Below are positions 7,674 through 16,266 of a DNA stretch of 64,000 bases, piece by piece. The notes under the pieces were generated by a model. The model saw nothing but the letters and a program-made list of their open reading frames with translations. It had not been told where the DNA came from and made no database searches. The translations under genes and the position numbers were made by a program. This DNA is from Pseudanabaena sp. PCC 6802 (GTDB taxonomy: Bacteria > Cyanobacteriota > Cyanobacteriia > Pseudanabaenales > Pseudanabaenaceae). How positions within the stretch are numbered: position 1 is the stretch's first letter; every line of letters begins with the position of its first letter. The stretch is from the NCBI RefSeq assembly GCF_000332175.1, contig NZ_KB235914.1, positions 2,538,868 to 2,602,867 of the forward strand, read 5' to 3'.

Positions 7674-8372
7674 TTGATGATAAACCCCAATTATACGTTG
7701 CTCGTTCATACCGATTTCCTCGAAGCGACTCCACACGATCTCCCGAAAGTGCGGCTACTTTGGATCGTTCTGGGACTGCGGAGTTTCCTGTTTCTGGTAG
7801 AACTGGTAGTTGGACTTCAGAGCCACAGTATGTCTTTACTGGCAGGATCGGGACACCTGTTCCTGGATCTAGTGACGATGGGATTAACGCTGTTAGTCGT
7901 CTGGCTACTTCAGCGTCAATCGAACGGTTGGTCAGCGATCGACTACTGGAAAGTGACTGCCTGGATAGGATTGCTTAATGGTGCTAGCCTGAGCGCGATC
8001 GCCTTTTTGATTGCTTGGGAATCTGTGAAACACCTACAAGTCCCTGAACCGATACTAGGCTTACCGATGCTGCTTGTAGCAGGGATAAGTCTGGTCATTA
8101 ACGGTTTGAGTATTCAACTCCTATACGAAGATAGCCACAATGACTTGAATATTCGGGGAGTGCTATTACACGGGGTCGCTGATGCTACCGTTTCAGTTAG
8201 TGTGATTCTGGCTGCCTGTGCGGTTTATCTCTGCAACTGGCTCTGGGCAGATGCAGTGGGAAGTCTAGTGGTTTCTGTTCTCATCAGCTTAAGTGCCATT
8301 TCCCTAATGCAAAATGGCTGGCAGCTTTTGAAAAATGTATCAATTCAGCAACAGGAGGATACACATGATTAA
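7674..8372 (+). CDS. Short CDF-like transporter lacking the C-terminal domain
   Basis: This 232-aa membrane protein is related to the preceding CDF. HxxxD pairs survive in helix 2 (GSGHLFLD) and helix 5 (LHGVADATV), while the usual ADAGH is changed to AGSGH. The protein ends after helix 6 at an acidic/His tail (QQQEDTHD), so the roughly 80-residue cytoplasmic dimerisation domain is absent. It could be a stand-alone minimal CDF or a partner of the full-length one. The start at 7674 has a second ATG one codon later. Confidence 0.75.
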   Translation: MMINPNYTLLVHTDFLEATPHDLPKVRLLWIVLGLRSFLFLVELVVGLQSHSMSLLAGSGHLFLDLVTMGLTLLVVWLLQRQSNGWSAIDYWKVTAWIGLLNGASLSAIAFLIAWESVKHLQVPEPILGLPMLLVAGISLVINGLSIQLLYEDSHNDLNIRGVLLHGVADATVSVSVILAACAVYLCNWLWADAVGSLVVSVLISLSAISLMQNGWQLLKNVSIQQQEDTHD

Positions 8373-8448
8373 TTCACTGCCAAATGTCTTGACTTACACC
8401 AATGCTACAAATGTTTTAAGTAAATACCCAAATAATTTAATCCTATGA
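8365..8448 (+). CDS. Possible 27-aa coupling peptide
   Basis: A strong Shine-Dalgarno (AGGAGG at 8353-8358) precedes an ATG at 8365. The frame runs 27 codons and stops at TGA (8446-8448), overlapping the ATG of the VKOR gene (8445). Its start overlaps the stop of the CDF-like gene. The peptide (MINSLPNVLTYTN...) matches nothing I know. The tiling suggests translational coupling, but the Shine-Dalgarno could be fortuitous. Confidence 0.4.
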   Translation: MINSLPNVLTYTNATNVLSKYPNNLIL

Positions 8449-9497
8449 ACAAAAACAATCAGCCTCCCTCCTCAGAAGAAATAAGTTCATCCACTGCTGA
8501 GAAGATGAAAGAATTTCGCAATCGGCAGCGATCGCAACCCTGGTTACATCGCTACTCTCGCCCGATTATTGCTGGTATCGCCACTTTGGGCGTAGCGATT
8601 ACAGCTTATCTCACTTTTGTCAGCTTCTCGCAAACATCGGCAGCTTGCCCAACAAATAGCTGCGATCTAGTACTTTCTAGTCCCTATGCCAAAGTATTTG
8701 GCTTACCGCTCTCGCTATTTGGTTGTTTGGGCTATGGCAGTATGGTTGTCTTTGCAGTTGCACCTTTACTGGTGAATTCTCCCGAACAAAAGCAACTTCG
8801 CACGAAACTAGAGAATTGGACAAAACTACTTCTCTTTATGGGTGGTACTGCCATGATGGTCTTTAGCGGCTATTTGATGTATCTCCTATTTGCCGTGATT
8901 CAGTCTGTCTGTATCTACTGCATCGCTTCTGCGTTACTCTCTACCAGTCTATTTATCTTTTCTGTGATTGGGCAAAAATGGGAGGATATTGGACAGCTAT
9001 TCTTTACTGGAGCTATTATTGCTGTACTCACAATTTTAGGGACGTTGGCTATTTATGGAAGTGCTAATAAGTCAATCGCTAGCGAGACTCTACCCATCGA
9101 TCCCACCACAGGGAAACCAGTTATTCAATCACCGACAACAAGACCAAAACAGGGAGTAGGTTGGGAAATCACTACGACTTCAGGCAATGCTGAAATTGCT
9201 TTAGCACAGCACCTCAAGCAAATTGGAGTAAAAATGTACGTTTTCTATACCTGCCCTCACTGTTATAAGCAAAAGCAGTTATTTGGCAAGGAAGCTGTAA
9301 AAGAGTTAAATATAATTGAATGTCATCCTGACGGTATCAATTCCCAACGACAATTGTGCGAAGCGGCAAAAATTGAGAGTGTTCCTACTTGGGAAATTAA
9401 AGGAAAGTTCTATCAAGGTGAGCGATCGCTCCAAGAACTTGCTGATTTATCTGGCTATCAAGGCGATCGCAACTTCCGCTATTTGTTACCTCATTAA
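8445..9497 (+). CDS. Vitamin K epoxide reductase fused to thioredoxin-like domain
   Basis: This 350-aa membrane oxidoreductase makes disulfide bonds in exported proteins. After a cytoplasmic start, the VKOR domain (about 40-200) carries the loop cysteine pair (ACPTNSC) and the quinone-proximal CxxC (VCIYC). A linker leads to a thioredoxin-like domain (about 255-350) with CPHC and the cis-Pro region SVPTW. The fusion is the usual cyanobacterial form. Its place among metal exporters suggests redox maintenance of cysteine-rich periplasmic proteins under metal stress, which is inference. Confidence 0.9.
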   Translation: MNKNNQPPSSEEISSSTAEKMKEFRNRQRSQPWLHRYSRPIIAGIATLGVAITAYLTFVSFSQTSAACPTNSCDLVLSSPYAKVFGLPLSLFGCLGYGSMVVFAVAPLLVNSPEQKQLRTKLENWTKLLLFMGGTAMMVFSGYLMYLLFAVIQSVCIYCIASALLSTSLFIFSVIGQKWEDIGQLFFTGAIIAVLTILGTLAIYGSANKSIASETLPIDPTTGKPVIQSPTTRPKQGVGWEITTTSGNAEIALAQHLKQIGVKMYVFYTCPHCYKQKQLFGKEAVKELNIIECHPDGINSQRQLCEAAKIESVPTWEIKGKFYQGERSLQELADLSGYQGDRNFRYLLPH

Positions 9498-9563
9498 ACC
9501 TGAAGTCGTCAGCGAATGTACTCTGGTAGAATCGTTATTGTTGATTTTTGAGCGAACTTAACT

Positions 9564-10427
9564 TTGTCCCGAAAACTAAGAGAAATTGCGCTAAGGGGGA
9601 ACAGAATCTCCTCCAAGCCATTATTACTTCCACAGACTGCATTAAAGCTGCGTAAGGCACTAGCACTTCTGGGCTTTTCGCTTTCAGTCGGAACAATGTA
9701 TCTACTCTTAAATCTTCAAAACACTAGAGAGGTTCCAGTTGCACCTGTAGCAAAATCTTCTCGCACTCTTGCAGAAGTTTTATCTCAGAACCGAGAGAAA
9801 AAATACAAACTAGCACAGAAAGCGATCGCTTCTGATAACCTAGAATCCCTAAATATCAAGAAATCACCTTTAGTGGACGATAGAAAACCTGTGAAGTTAG
9901 CAGCAAAGAATAATTCGATTGATAAAGATAGTGCTAATCCTACTCAAAAAATAACTTCTGCTCAGTTGTTCAAATTACCATTTCAGATCTCTGACTTGTC
10001 AAATTTCACTGCAACTGCCTACTTAACTCTGTTACCCAATGCCAGTTTTACCAATAAATTTATATTTCCCTCGGAAGGCGTAATTACGTCAAACTTTGGC
10101 TGGCGTTGGGGCAGAGCGCATCAAGGTGTAGATATTGCGGCTGAGAAAGGTACACCGATCTGGGCAGCCAGCACGGGCATCGTGCAATATGCAGGTTGGA
10201 ATAGTGGTGGCTATGGAAATATGGTAGATGTTCGTCATCCTGACGGTACAATTACTCGCTATTCTCATCTCAATAATATCTATGTTGAAGAAGGACAAAC
10301 CGTAAGCCAAGCGCAGCCACTTGGCACAATGGGAGATACGGGTTATACAACGGGTACTAACCTGCATTTTGAGATTCGTCTCGATGGCTTTAGTGCTGTC
10401 GATCCGCTGTCTCTGCTTAGTGAGTAA
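9564..10427 (+). CDS. Membrane-anchored M23 (LytM-like) protein
   Basis: This 287-aa protein has one N-terminal membrane helix (about 30-50), a low-complexity linker, and a C-terminal M23 domain (about 175-287). Zinc ligands HQGVD and the last His of LHFE are present, as is catalytic His in YSHL. The position usually His in the HLH motif is Asn (TNLHFE), which may weaken hydrolysis. The start is a TTG at 9564 without a clear Shine-Dalgarno, so the N-terminus is uncertain. Proteins of this class cut peptidoglycan cross-links or regulate amidases. Confidence 0.8.
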   Translation: MSRKLREIALRGNRISSKPLLLPQTALKLRKALALLGFSLSVGTMYLLLNLQNTREVPVAPVAKSSRTLAEVLSQNREKKYKLAQKAIASDNLESLNIKKSPLVDDRKPVKLAAKNNSIDKDSANPTQKITSAQLFKLPFQISDLSNFTATAYLTLLPNASFTNKFIFPSEGVITSNFGWRWGRAHQGVDIAAEKGTPIWAASTGIVQYAGWNSGGYGNMVDVRHPDGTITRYSHLNNIYVEEGQTVSQAQPLGTMGDTGYTTGTNLHFEIRLDGFSAVDPLSLLSE

Positions 10428-10450
10428 TTTAGATAGTAAGAATAGAAACG

Positions 10451-11515
10451 ATGAATCGTAATCAATTGCAATCTGGTGTATTTTTTGCGATCGCTGCCGC
10501 ATTCTTATTTGGTGCGAGTACGCCGTTGGCAAAAGCCTTATTGGGTGAAACTGCACCCCAAATGCTAGCAGGGTTACTGTATCTAGGTTCTGGGCTGGGA
10601 TTAGCTCTCGTTCAATTAATTAGTCAGAGATTCCAGGCTCAACAACCTGCTGAAGCTAGCTTAAAGAAGGGAGACTGGTTATGGTTAGGCGGTGCTATTC
10701 TCGCTGGTGGTGTGCTTGCTCCCGTCTTGATGATGCTGGGACTGATCGCTACGCCTGCGGCGATCGCGTCGCTTTTACTCAACCTGGAAGGCGTGCTTAC
10801 AGCACTGATTGCATGGTTTGTATTTCAAGAGCATTTCGATCGCCGTATTGCGATCGGCATGGGTGCAATTACCGCAGGTAGCGCTGTACTATCCTGGCAG
10901 GGTCGCCTCGACTTTGATGGTAACTGGGGATTTTTATTAATTATCGCGGCATGTCTGGGGTGGGCAATTGATAATAACCTGACTCGTAAAGTCTCCTCTG
11001 CCGATCCTCTCGCGATCGCTACCCTGAAAGGAGGTATAGCAGGAACAGTGAACGTAGCGATCGCCCTAGCTATGGGCGATCGTCTACCCAGTCCTTTAGC
11101 CGTAGGCTCGAGCTGTGTTGTGGGGTTCTTTGGCTATGGTATCAGTCTCGTATTGTTTATCTTAGCCCTGAGACACATTGGCACTTCTAGAACAGGAGCC
11201 TATTTTGCAGTTGCACCTTTTGTGGGAGCGGCGATCGCTGTTCTCTTTCTCAAAGAAGCCGTCACAACCAACTTAATCCTGGCGACGGGATTGATGGGAA
11301 TCGGAGTATGGCTACACCTGACCGAGCAACACGACCACAAGCATATCCATGAAGCGATCGTACACGAGCACAGTCATACTCATGACGAGCACCATCAACA
11401 CGAACATCTTCGCAGGGTTTCTATGCAAAAAGCACACAGCCATCTCCACAAACACCAACCGATCCGACACAAACATCAGCATTATCCCGATATTCACCAC
11501 CGACATATTCATTAG
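10451..11515 (+). CDS. DMT/EamA permease with long His-rich C-terminus
   Basis: This 354-aa protein has ten predicted membrane segments in two EamA repeats (about 1-285). The final 65 residues are exceptionally rich in His (HDHKHIHEAIVHEHSHTH and similar). The core resembles drug/metabolite exporters of the RhaT/YdcZ group; the tail suggests cytoplasmic zinc, nickel or cobalt binding. The substrate cannot be read. It sits between the VKOR/M23 genes and mntH in the same orientation. Confidence 0.85.
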   Translation: MNRNQLQSGVFFAIAAAFLFGASTPLAKALLGETAPQMLAGLLYLGSGLGLALVQLISQRFQAQQPAEASLKKGDWLWLGGAILAGGVLAPVLMMLGLIATPAAIASLLLNLEGVLTALIAWFVFQEHFDRRIAIGMGAITAGSAVLSWQGRLDFDGNWGFLLIIAACLGWAIDNNLTRKVSSADPLAIATLKGGIAGTVNVAIALAMGDRLPSPLAVGSSCVVGFFGYGISLVLFILALRHIGTSRTGAYFAVAPFVGAAIAVLFLKEAVTTNLILATGLMGIGVWLHLTEQHDHKHIHEAIVHEHSHTHDEHHQHEHLRRVSMQKAHSHLHKHQPIRHKHQHYPDIHHRHIH

Positions 11516-11612
11516 TAACTATATTTGTCAAGTATTTATACTGATAGCTACGCGATCGCCAGCAATGGTATGCTCGGGCGAATAATGAAACGATTATGAA
11601 AAGCAGCTTATC

Positions 11613-12926
11613 ATGACTATTCTAGATCGCAAACCCAGTTTATCTGAAGTCCATCGCACGATTGCAATCCCAAATCAGGGATTTTGGCGTAAGTTGCTCG
11701 CTTATGCAGGGCCTGGTTATCTGGTTTCTGTGGGATATATGGATCCAGGTAATTGGGCAACCGATTTAGCTGGCGGGGCGAAGTTTGGCTATGCGTTGCT
11801 GAGTGTGATTTTGCTATCGAACCTGATGGCAGTGTTGCTGCAAGCACTATGCGTGCGTCTGGGTGTGGCGACGGGAAGAGATTTAGCGCAGGTGTGCCGC
11901 GATCGATTCAGTCCTAAAATTAACTTCTGTTTGTGGGTATTGTGCGAAATTGCCATTGCTGCCTGCGATCTGGCAGAACTATTGGGCAGTGCGATCGCTA
12001 TTCAGTTACTATTTGGTCTACCACTAATTTGGGGCGTGTGTATTACAGCTTTGGATGTGATTGTCTTACTCATGCTCCAACAAAAAGGCTTTCGCTATGT
12101 GGAAGCTTTGGTAATTATGCTGGTTGCCACCGTGGGTATTTGTTTTGCGGCGGAGATTCTATTCTCAAAACCAGATACAGGCGGTATCTTATTCGGATAT
12201 GCGCCAAAGTTAGCGATTTTGCAGAATCCTGAGATGCTCTACATTGCAATTGGCATTTTGGGTGCAACCGTAATGCCGCACAATCTCTACCTGCATTCCG
12301 CGATCGTGCAGACCCGTGCGTGGGAAGCAACACCAAAGAAGAAATGGGAAGCAATTAAATTTGGCACGATTGATTCTACAGTAGCTCTATCCTTTGCGCT
12401 GTTTATTAACTCAGCAATTTTGATCGTATCTGCCGCTACGTTCCACTTTTCAGGCTATCAGGACGTAGCAGAAATTCAAGAAGCTTACAAACTCCTTTCT
12501 CCACTTTTGGGCGTGAGTGCTGCTAGTGCCATTTTTGGGTTAGCCCTGCTTGCTTCTGGACAGAGTTCCACGCTAACTGCAACCCTAGCAGGTCAAGTAG
12601 TGATGGAAGGATTTCTCAATCTGCGACTACCCCCTTGGTTGCGTCGTCTAGCCACTCGATTTCTCGCCATTATTCCTGCTTTAATTGCGATCGTCTACTT
12701 TGGCGAACACAGTACAAGTAATCTAATCGTTCTCAGTCAAGTGATCTTGAGCTTGCAACTCCCTTTTGCTGTGATCCCCTTGGTCATATTTACCAGCGAT
12801 CGCCGCTTGATGGGAGAGTTTGTCAATCCTAAATGGTTGAAATGGATGGCCTGGGCGATCGCGTTCGTTATTACCTCGCTCAATCTCTGGCTACTTTGGC
12901 AAACATTTCTGAATTGGCTGCACTAG
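11613..12926 (+). CDS. mntH: NRAMP-type Mn2+/H+ transporter
   Basis: This 437-aa inner-membrane symporter takes up Mn2+ (also Fe2+ and Cd2+). The helix-1 metal motif DPGN (GYMDPGNWATDL) and the helix-6 MPH motif (VMPHNLYLHSA) are both present, with eleven predicted helices and normal length. It is the only evident importer in an export-rich block. It may replace manganese displaced by Zn/Cd, which is inference. No dedicated MntR operator was recognised upstream. Confidence 0.93.
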   Translation: MTILDRKPSLSEVHRTIAIPNQGFWRKLLAYAGPGYLVSVGYMDPGNWATDLAGGAKFGYALLSVILLSNLMAVLLQALCVRLGVATGRDLAQVCRDRFSPKINFCLWVLCEIAIAACDLAELLGSAIAIQLLFGLPLIWGVCITALDVIVLLMLQQKGFRYVEALVIMLVATVGICFAAEILFSKPDTGGILFGYAPKLAILQNPEMLYIAIGILGATVMPHNLYLHSAIVQTRAWEATPKKKWEAIKFGTIDSTVALSFALFINSAILIVSAATFHFSGYQDVAEIQEAYKLLSPLLGVSAASAIFGLALLASGQSSTLTATLAGQVVMEGFLNLRLPPWLRRLATRFLAIIPALIAIVYFGEHSTSNLIVLSQVILSLQLPFAVIPLVIFTSDRRLMGEFVNPKWLKWMAWAIAFVITSLNLWLLWQTFLNWLH

Positions 12927-12943
12927 AGGAATGTTATGAGATG

Positions 12944-13645
12944 TTAAATTCCGATGGCTAATGCAGCACGACGTTGCCTAACTAGGTCGGGAACATAATG
13001 ATTCTTATCTGCCTGAGAGTTAAAACCAAGACGGTTATAGACCATGCCTCCTATGCCAGGTATAACAACACCTTCGGGGGTACGTTCATCGTCTTCTGCC
13101 AGGTAAATGTAGCGAAATTTTTTATATATGCTCTCAGGAAAACCTTTTTGTAAGCGTTTCTCTGCCCCCTTAAAAATAGCAGGTGCAACTACAAAGATTG
13201 TTTGTGGGGTAATTCGCTCAATTGTGTCGAGCAAGTTAGTTCTGACTACGCAAGCTCCAGAAATAATTGACTTCACAATAATTAAACTATTAACTTGCGT
13301 TGTAGTTGGTTCTAAGTAACGCTTCAAGATTGGCGCAACCTGCAAGTCTGAAATACCAAACGGGGCGAAACGCTGATTCCAGAAGCAAGCTAATGTAACT
13401 TTGGCTAGACTTGTCTCTAACTTACTTAACATGCCTTTTGCCAGGAAATCGGCATCTTCGGCAGTGCAAGCGAGATATGCACCTTCAGTGCGATCCTTAA
13501 TTTCTGTCAAGACCAGATCGCCCAATGATTCGCCGAGTTCATACATACACTTGCGGTAAAGCTCAACGTTGCTTTGTGGATCGACAAGTGTTGCCAGCAG
13601 TTGCTTTTCCTTATCTCTAGCAAATTGTGAGAATGTTCTAGACAT
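12944..13645 (-). CDS. UPRT-like phosphoribosyltransferase-fold protein
   Basis: This 233-aa protein follows the outline of uracil phosphoribosyltransferase. IIVKSIISGACVVRTNLLD sits where UPRT has its PRPP loop (usually DPMLATGGS), then FVVAPAIFKGAEKRL, and EGVVIPGIGGMVYNRLG in place of the uracil-binding GYIVPGLGDAGDR. The PRPP loop is degenerate (KSIISGAC), so catalysis as a UPRT is doubtful. It lies 142 bp downstream of a putative nuclease gene in the same direction. A sensor or effector role in a defence pair is possible; housekeeping pyrimidine salvage is less likely. Fold fairly sure, function unknown. Confidence 0.6.
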   Translation of the reverse strand: MSRTFSQFARDKEKQLLATLVDPQSNVELYRKCMYELGESLGDLVLTEIKDRTEGAYLACTAEDADFLAKGMLSKLETSLAKVTLACFWNQRFAPFGISDLQVAPILKRYLEPTTTQVNSLIIVKSIISGACVVRTNLLDTIERITPQTIFVVAPAIFKGAEKRLQKGFPESIYKKFRYIYLAEDDERTPEGVVIPGIGGMVYNRLGFNSQADKNHYVPDLVRQRRAALAIGI

Positions 13646-13787
13646 AGGGAGGATCGCTTGAAGGAAAAAAAGTATGGAAGCTAACGCTAAGCTATATCGC
13701 TTTTTTATTATGGTTTGTAGCTTTTTAGCATTATTTAGTTTTGTAAATCAAGTATTTGTCACAGAATTTTACGATTTTGCAAACTAG

Positions 13788-14702
13788 CTAGAGCAGAATT
13801 TCTAAGTCCTCAAACCTCGAAGGAGAAAACTGTTTAATTCTATCCTGAAAGTGTTGAAATGCTTCAGAATCACAACTATGTGGAAATGTTCCATCTGTGA
13901 ACCATCCAACGGCTATGTATTCCCAGTGGAAAAAGCCTCTAGAAATTGAGAAGTAAAATCCTGGAATTTGCTCTAAGACTTTAACCACTTCGGGATCGAG
14001 CGAGATTACATCATCACTCAAGAAAGAGCGGATAAAAGACGGTTGACATTTCTGCGCAGATTTAAGGATGTCCAGCACAGTGATTCTAGTTTTATCACTA
14101 GCAACCCAGGCTCCCAGCAAAACCTTTGCTACACATTCAATTTTGTCTCTGGTTGGTTGCTCAAATGCAGTCAAATATGCGATTGCTTGCCTAAAAGCAT
14201 CATGGGCTTGCAAAAGCTCGTCAACAGTTGGTAGGTATGGGAAAAATGCAACATGACTATAATTTTTTAAATCTGAGGGCATTGAGTCTGCCAGGCGAAT
14301 CTGTAAATCTTCTGAAGAAACAACCAGAAATAACTCTGAATTTCTACACTTGACTTCTGTATTGAGATATTTCTGTTGTCGGAAGTCATACGCAATTCTG
14401 ACTTTGCTGGTATTAGTACCCCATGACACTGTAGGACTATTTTTTAGCTGGAAATGTTGTAGTGATGTGTCTGCACCAAGATCGACGATCAGGTCATCGA
14501 CGAAAGCTGTTACTTGGCTAGCAAGGTAAATCTCTTCGCCTGACTCGATTACACGAGGAGCAATCAGGACGATTTGGCAGATGGCAAAAAAGTTTTCGTA
14601 TGTGTTGCCCTTTTGATTAGCAACGCCTCCTCGATTCTTTCTGTATAAGTAATCAAGAATTTCTTGGTTGAATAGGTTGGTGAGTTGGCTGTCAGAGTAC
14701 AT
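13788..14702 (-). CDS. Putative Cap4/DUF4297-like nuclease-domain protein
   Basis: This is a 304-aa protein. Its N-terminal half (about 25-135) has GGVANQKGNTYENFFAICQI followed by AFVDDLIVDLG and HFQLKNSPTVSW. The order of a helical start, acidic residues and a QxK is typical of the PD-(D/E)xK-like DUF4297/Cap4 dsDNA nuclease domain. The C-terminal half (ISRGFFHWEYIAVGWF) is unfamiliar and could be a sensor. It is followed by the UPRT-like gene. No nucleotide cyclase is adjacent, so this is not a recognisable CBASS locus. The nuclease assignment rests on motif layout only. Confidence 0.5.
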   Translation of the reverse strand: MYSDSQLTNLFNQEILDYLYRKNRGGVANQKGNTYENFFAICQIVLIAPRVIESGEEIYLASQVTAFVDDLIVDLGADTSLQHFQLKNSPTVSWGTNTSKVRIAYDFRQQKYLNTEVKCRNSELFLVVSSEDLQIRLADSMPSDLKNYSHVAFFPYLPTVDELLQAHDAFRQAIAYLTAFEQPTRDKIECVAKVLLGAWVASDKTRITVLDILKSAQKCQPSFIRSFLSDDVISLDPEVVKVLEQIPGFYFSISRGFFHWEYIAVGWFTDGTFPHSCDSEAFQHFQDRIKQFSPSRFEDLEILL

Positions 14703-14776
14703 TATCTCGGTAAGCTACCTAGTAAAGCTATTCTCAAGCATATCCTAATCAACAATGATATTATGGCGTACTATAT

Positions 14777-14795
14777 AGTAAATGAATCATTTACT
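14777..14795. promoter_or_regulatory. Inverted repeat, probable TetR operator
   Basis: AGTAAATGA (14777-14785) and TCATTTACT (14787-14795) are perfect 9-bp arms around one base, ending 5 bp before the ATG of the TetR gene. Size and place fit an autoregulatory TetR operator. Confidence 0.65.
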
Positions 14796-14800
14796 TACTA

Positions 14801-15496
14801 ATGAGTCGTCAACCTGCGATCGCCCGTCTTGATAGTCTCATTGAGGCTGCTACGGTGGTTTTCATCGAAAAGGGATACCGCCGCACCCAGATTGCCGATG
14901 TAGCTCATGCCATGCAGCGATCGCCTGGTGCCATCTACCGCTATGTCGAAAGTAAAGAAGCTCTATTCGATTTGGTTATCCGCGCTGTCACTCAACCAGA
15001 GTGGGAACCGACCGATCTGACATTGCCAATTCCAACACCCGAATCAGATGCCACCTTAGCATTTTTGCGAGATCTCTTAGCTCGCGAAGGGCGAATTCAT
15101 AGCTTGGAAAGAGCGATCGCCAAAAAGACAGTCAAGCACCCGCGCACCGAACTTGAGCGCATCATCCGCGAACTCTATGCCAAAACGGCTCGCTACCGTG
15201 TGGGCATGAAATTAGTCGAGCGATCGGCGTTGGACTATCCAGAGCTAGCTGTCCTGTGGTTTGGTGAGATGCGTATTAGGGTATTGCAGCAACTCACTAC
15301 ATACCTGCAATTACGGATAGAAGAGGGGTTGCTGCATCCAGTTCCAGACTACTCAGCTACCGCACGTCTGATTGTCGAAACCGTTGTTTTCTTTTCCGTT
15401 CATCGCCATCAAGATCCATTTCCTACACCGATGAGCGATCGCATTGCTGAAGAAACCGTCGTTGATAACCTGGTCAACGCTTATGTCAAAAGATAG
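14801..15496 (+). CDS. TetR-family transcriptional regulator
   Basis: This 231-aa protein has an N-terminal HTH (about 10-60: EAATVVFIEKGYRRTQIADVAHAMQRSP...YRYVESKEALF) and a helical ligand domain that I cannot assign to a ligand. It probably controls itself through the adjacent inverted repeat, and perhaps the methyltransferase genes 140 bp downstream or the convergent MFS exporter. TetR plus an exporter usually means inducible removal of an organic toxicant. Confidence 0.85.
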   Translation: MSRQPAIARLDSLIEAATVVFIEKGYRRTQIADVAHAMQRSPGAIYRYVESKEALFDLVIRAVTQPEWEPTDLTLPIPTPESDATLAFLRDLLAREGRIHSLERAIAKKTVKHPRTELERIIRELYAKTARYRVGMKLVERSALDYPELAVLWFGEMRIRVLQQLTTYLQLRIEEGLLHPVPDYSATARLIVETVVFFSVHRHQDPFPTPMSDRIAEETVVDNLVNAYVKR

Positions 15497-15637
15497 CTCC
15501 TATGAATACTTCAAGCACTTTAAGCCACCGTTACGATCTCGATTGGTTGCGAGAAAGAGAGAGGATCGCGGCTTTTCATCCCTGAAGTCTAATCACTACA
15601 GTTTATACTCCATGAAATAAAATTAACAAGAGGTTGT

Positions 15638-16252
15638 ATGGGCATCTATTCACAATTAATTTTGCCTCGATTGATGGATTGGTCTATGTCTAATCCAGTG
15701 TTCGCAGAGTATCGAAAAGAAGTCCTCGCCAACGTGCAAGGTGAAGTACTTGAAATCGGCTTTGGTCCGGGCCTAAACCTGGCCTACTATCCCTATCATG
15801 TTGAAAAGATTACGACTATTGATGCGAATTCAGGAATGCAAGCTATTGCTGAGCCACGCATTCGAGATTCATCCATCCAAGTTGAGTATCGCGTTCTCAA
15901 TAGCGAATCCTTGCCAATGCCTGACAATACGTTTGATAGCGTCGTCAGCACTTGGACGCTGTGCAGCATTGCCAAAGTCAATCGCGCAATCGCAGAAATC
16001 CATCGCGTTCTCAAGCCAGGCGGTAAATTCTTTTTCATCGAACATGGACTCAGTAGCGATCGCAACGTGCAGATATGGCAGAACCGCCTTACCCCCTTGC
16101 AAAAAGTGATTGCGGATGGTTGTCATCTTAACCGCAATATTCAACAACTGGTGGCAAATCATTTCAGCGATGTTGCAGTCGAGCAATTTTACGTGGAACG
16201 CTTACCAAAGGTGGGAGGCTATATGTATAAAGGGATAGCAACTAAGATATAA
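15638..16252 (+). CDS. Class I SAM-dependent methyltransferase (METTL7/PEMT-like)
   Basis: This 204-aa protein has the SAM-binding motif EIGFGPGLNL (about 38-47), acidic end of strand 2 (TTIDAN), motif SVVSTWTLCSI and post-I LKPGGKFFFIEHG. The pattern GPGLN...VVSTWTLCS is frequent in small METTL7-like or phospholipid N-methyltransferase-like proteins. The substrate is unknown. A second methyltransferase follows after 14 bp, so the two are likely co-transcribed. Arsenite methylation is unlikely, as no conserved arsenic-binding Cys set is visible. Confidence 0.8.
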   Translation: MGIYSQLILPRLMDWSMSNPVFAEYRKEVLANVQGEVLEIGFGPGLNLAYYPYHVEKITTIDANSGMQAIAEPRIRDSSIQVEYRVLNSESLPMPDNTFDSVVSTWTLCSIAKVNRAIAEIHRVLKPGGKFFFIEHGLSSDRNVQIWQNRLTPLQKVIADGCHLNRNIQQLVANHFSDVAVEQFYVERLPKVGGYMYKGIATKI

Positions 16253-16266
16253 AGACACCTCAGAAT

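Noticed and set aside
12944-14702. CBASS assignment for the nuclease/UPRT pair
   Set aside because: No CD-NTase cyclase or other CBASS partner gene is present nearby; the nuclease resemblance alone is insufficient.
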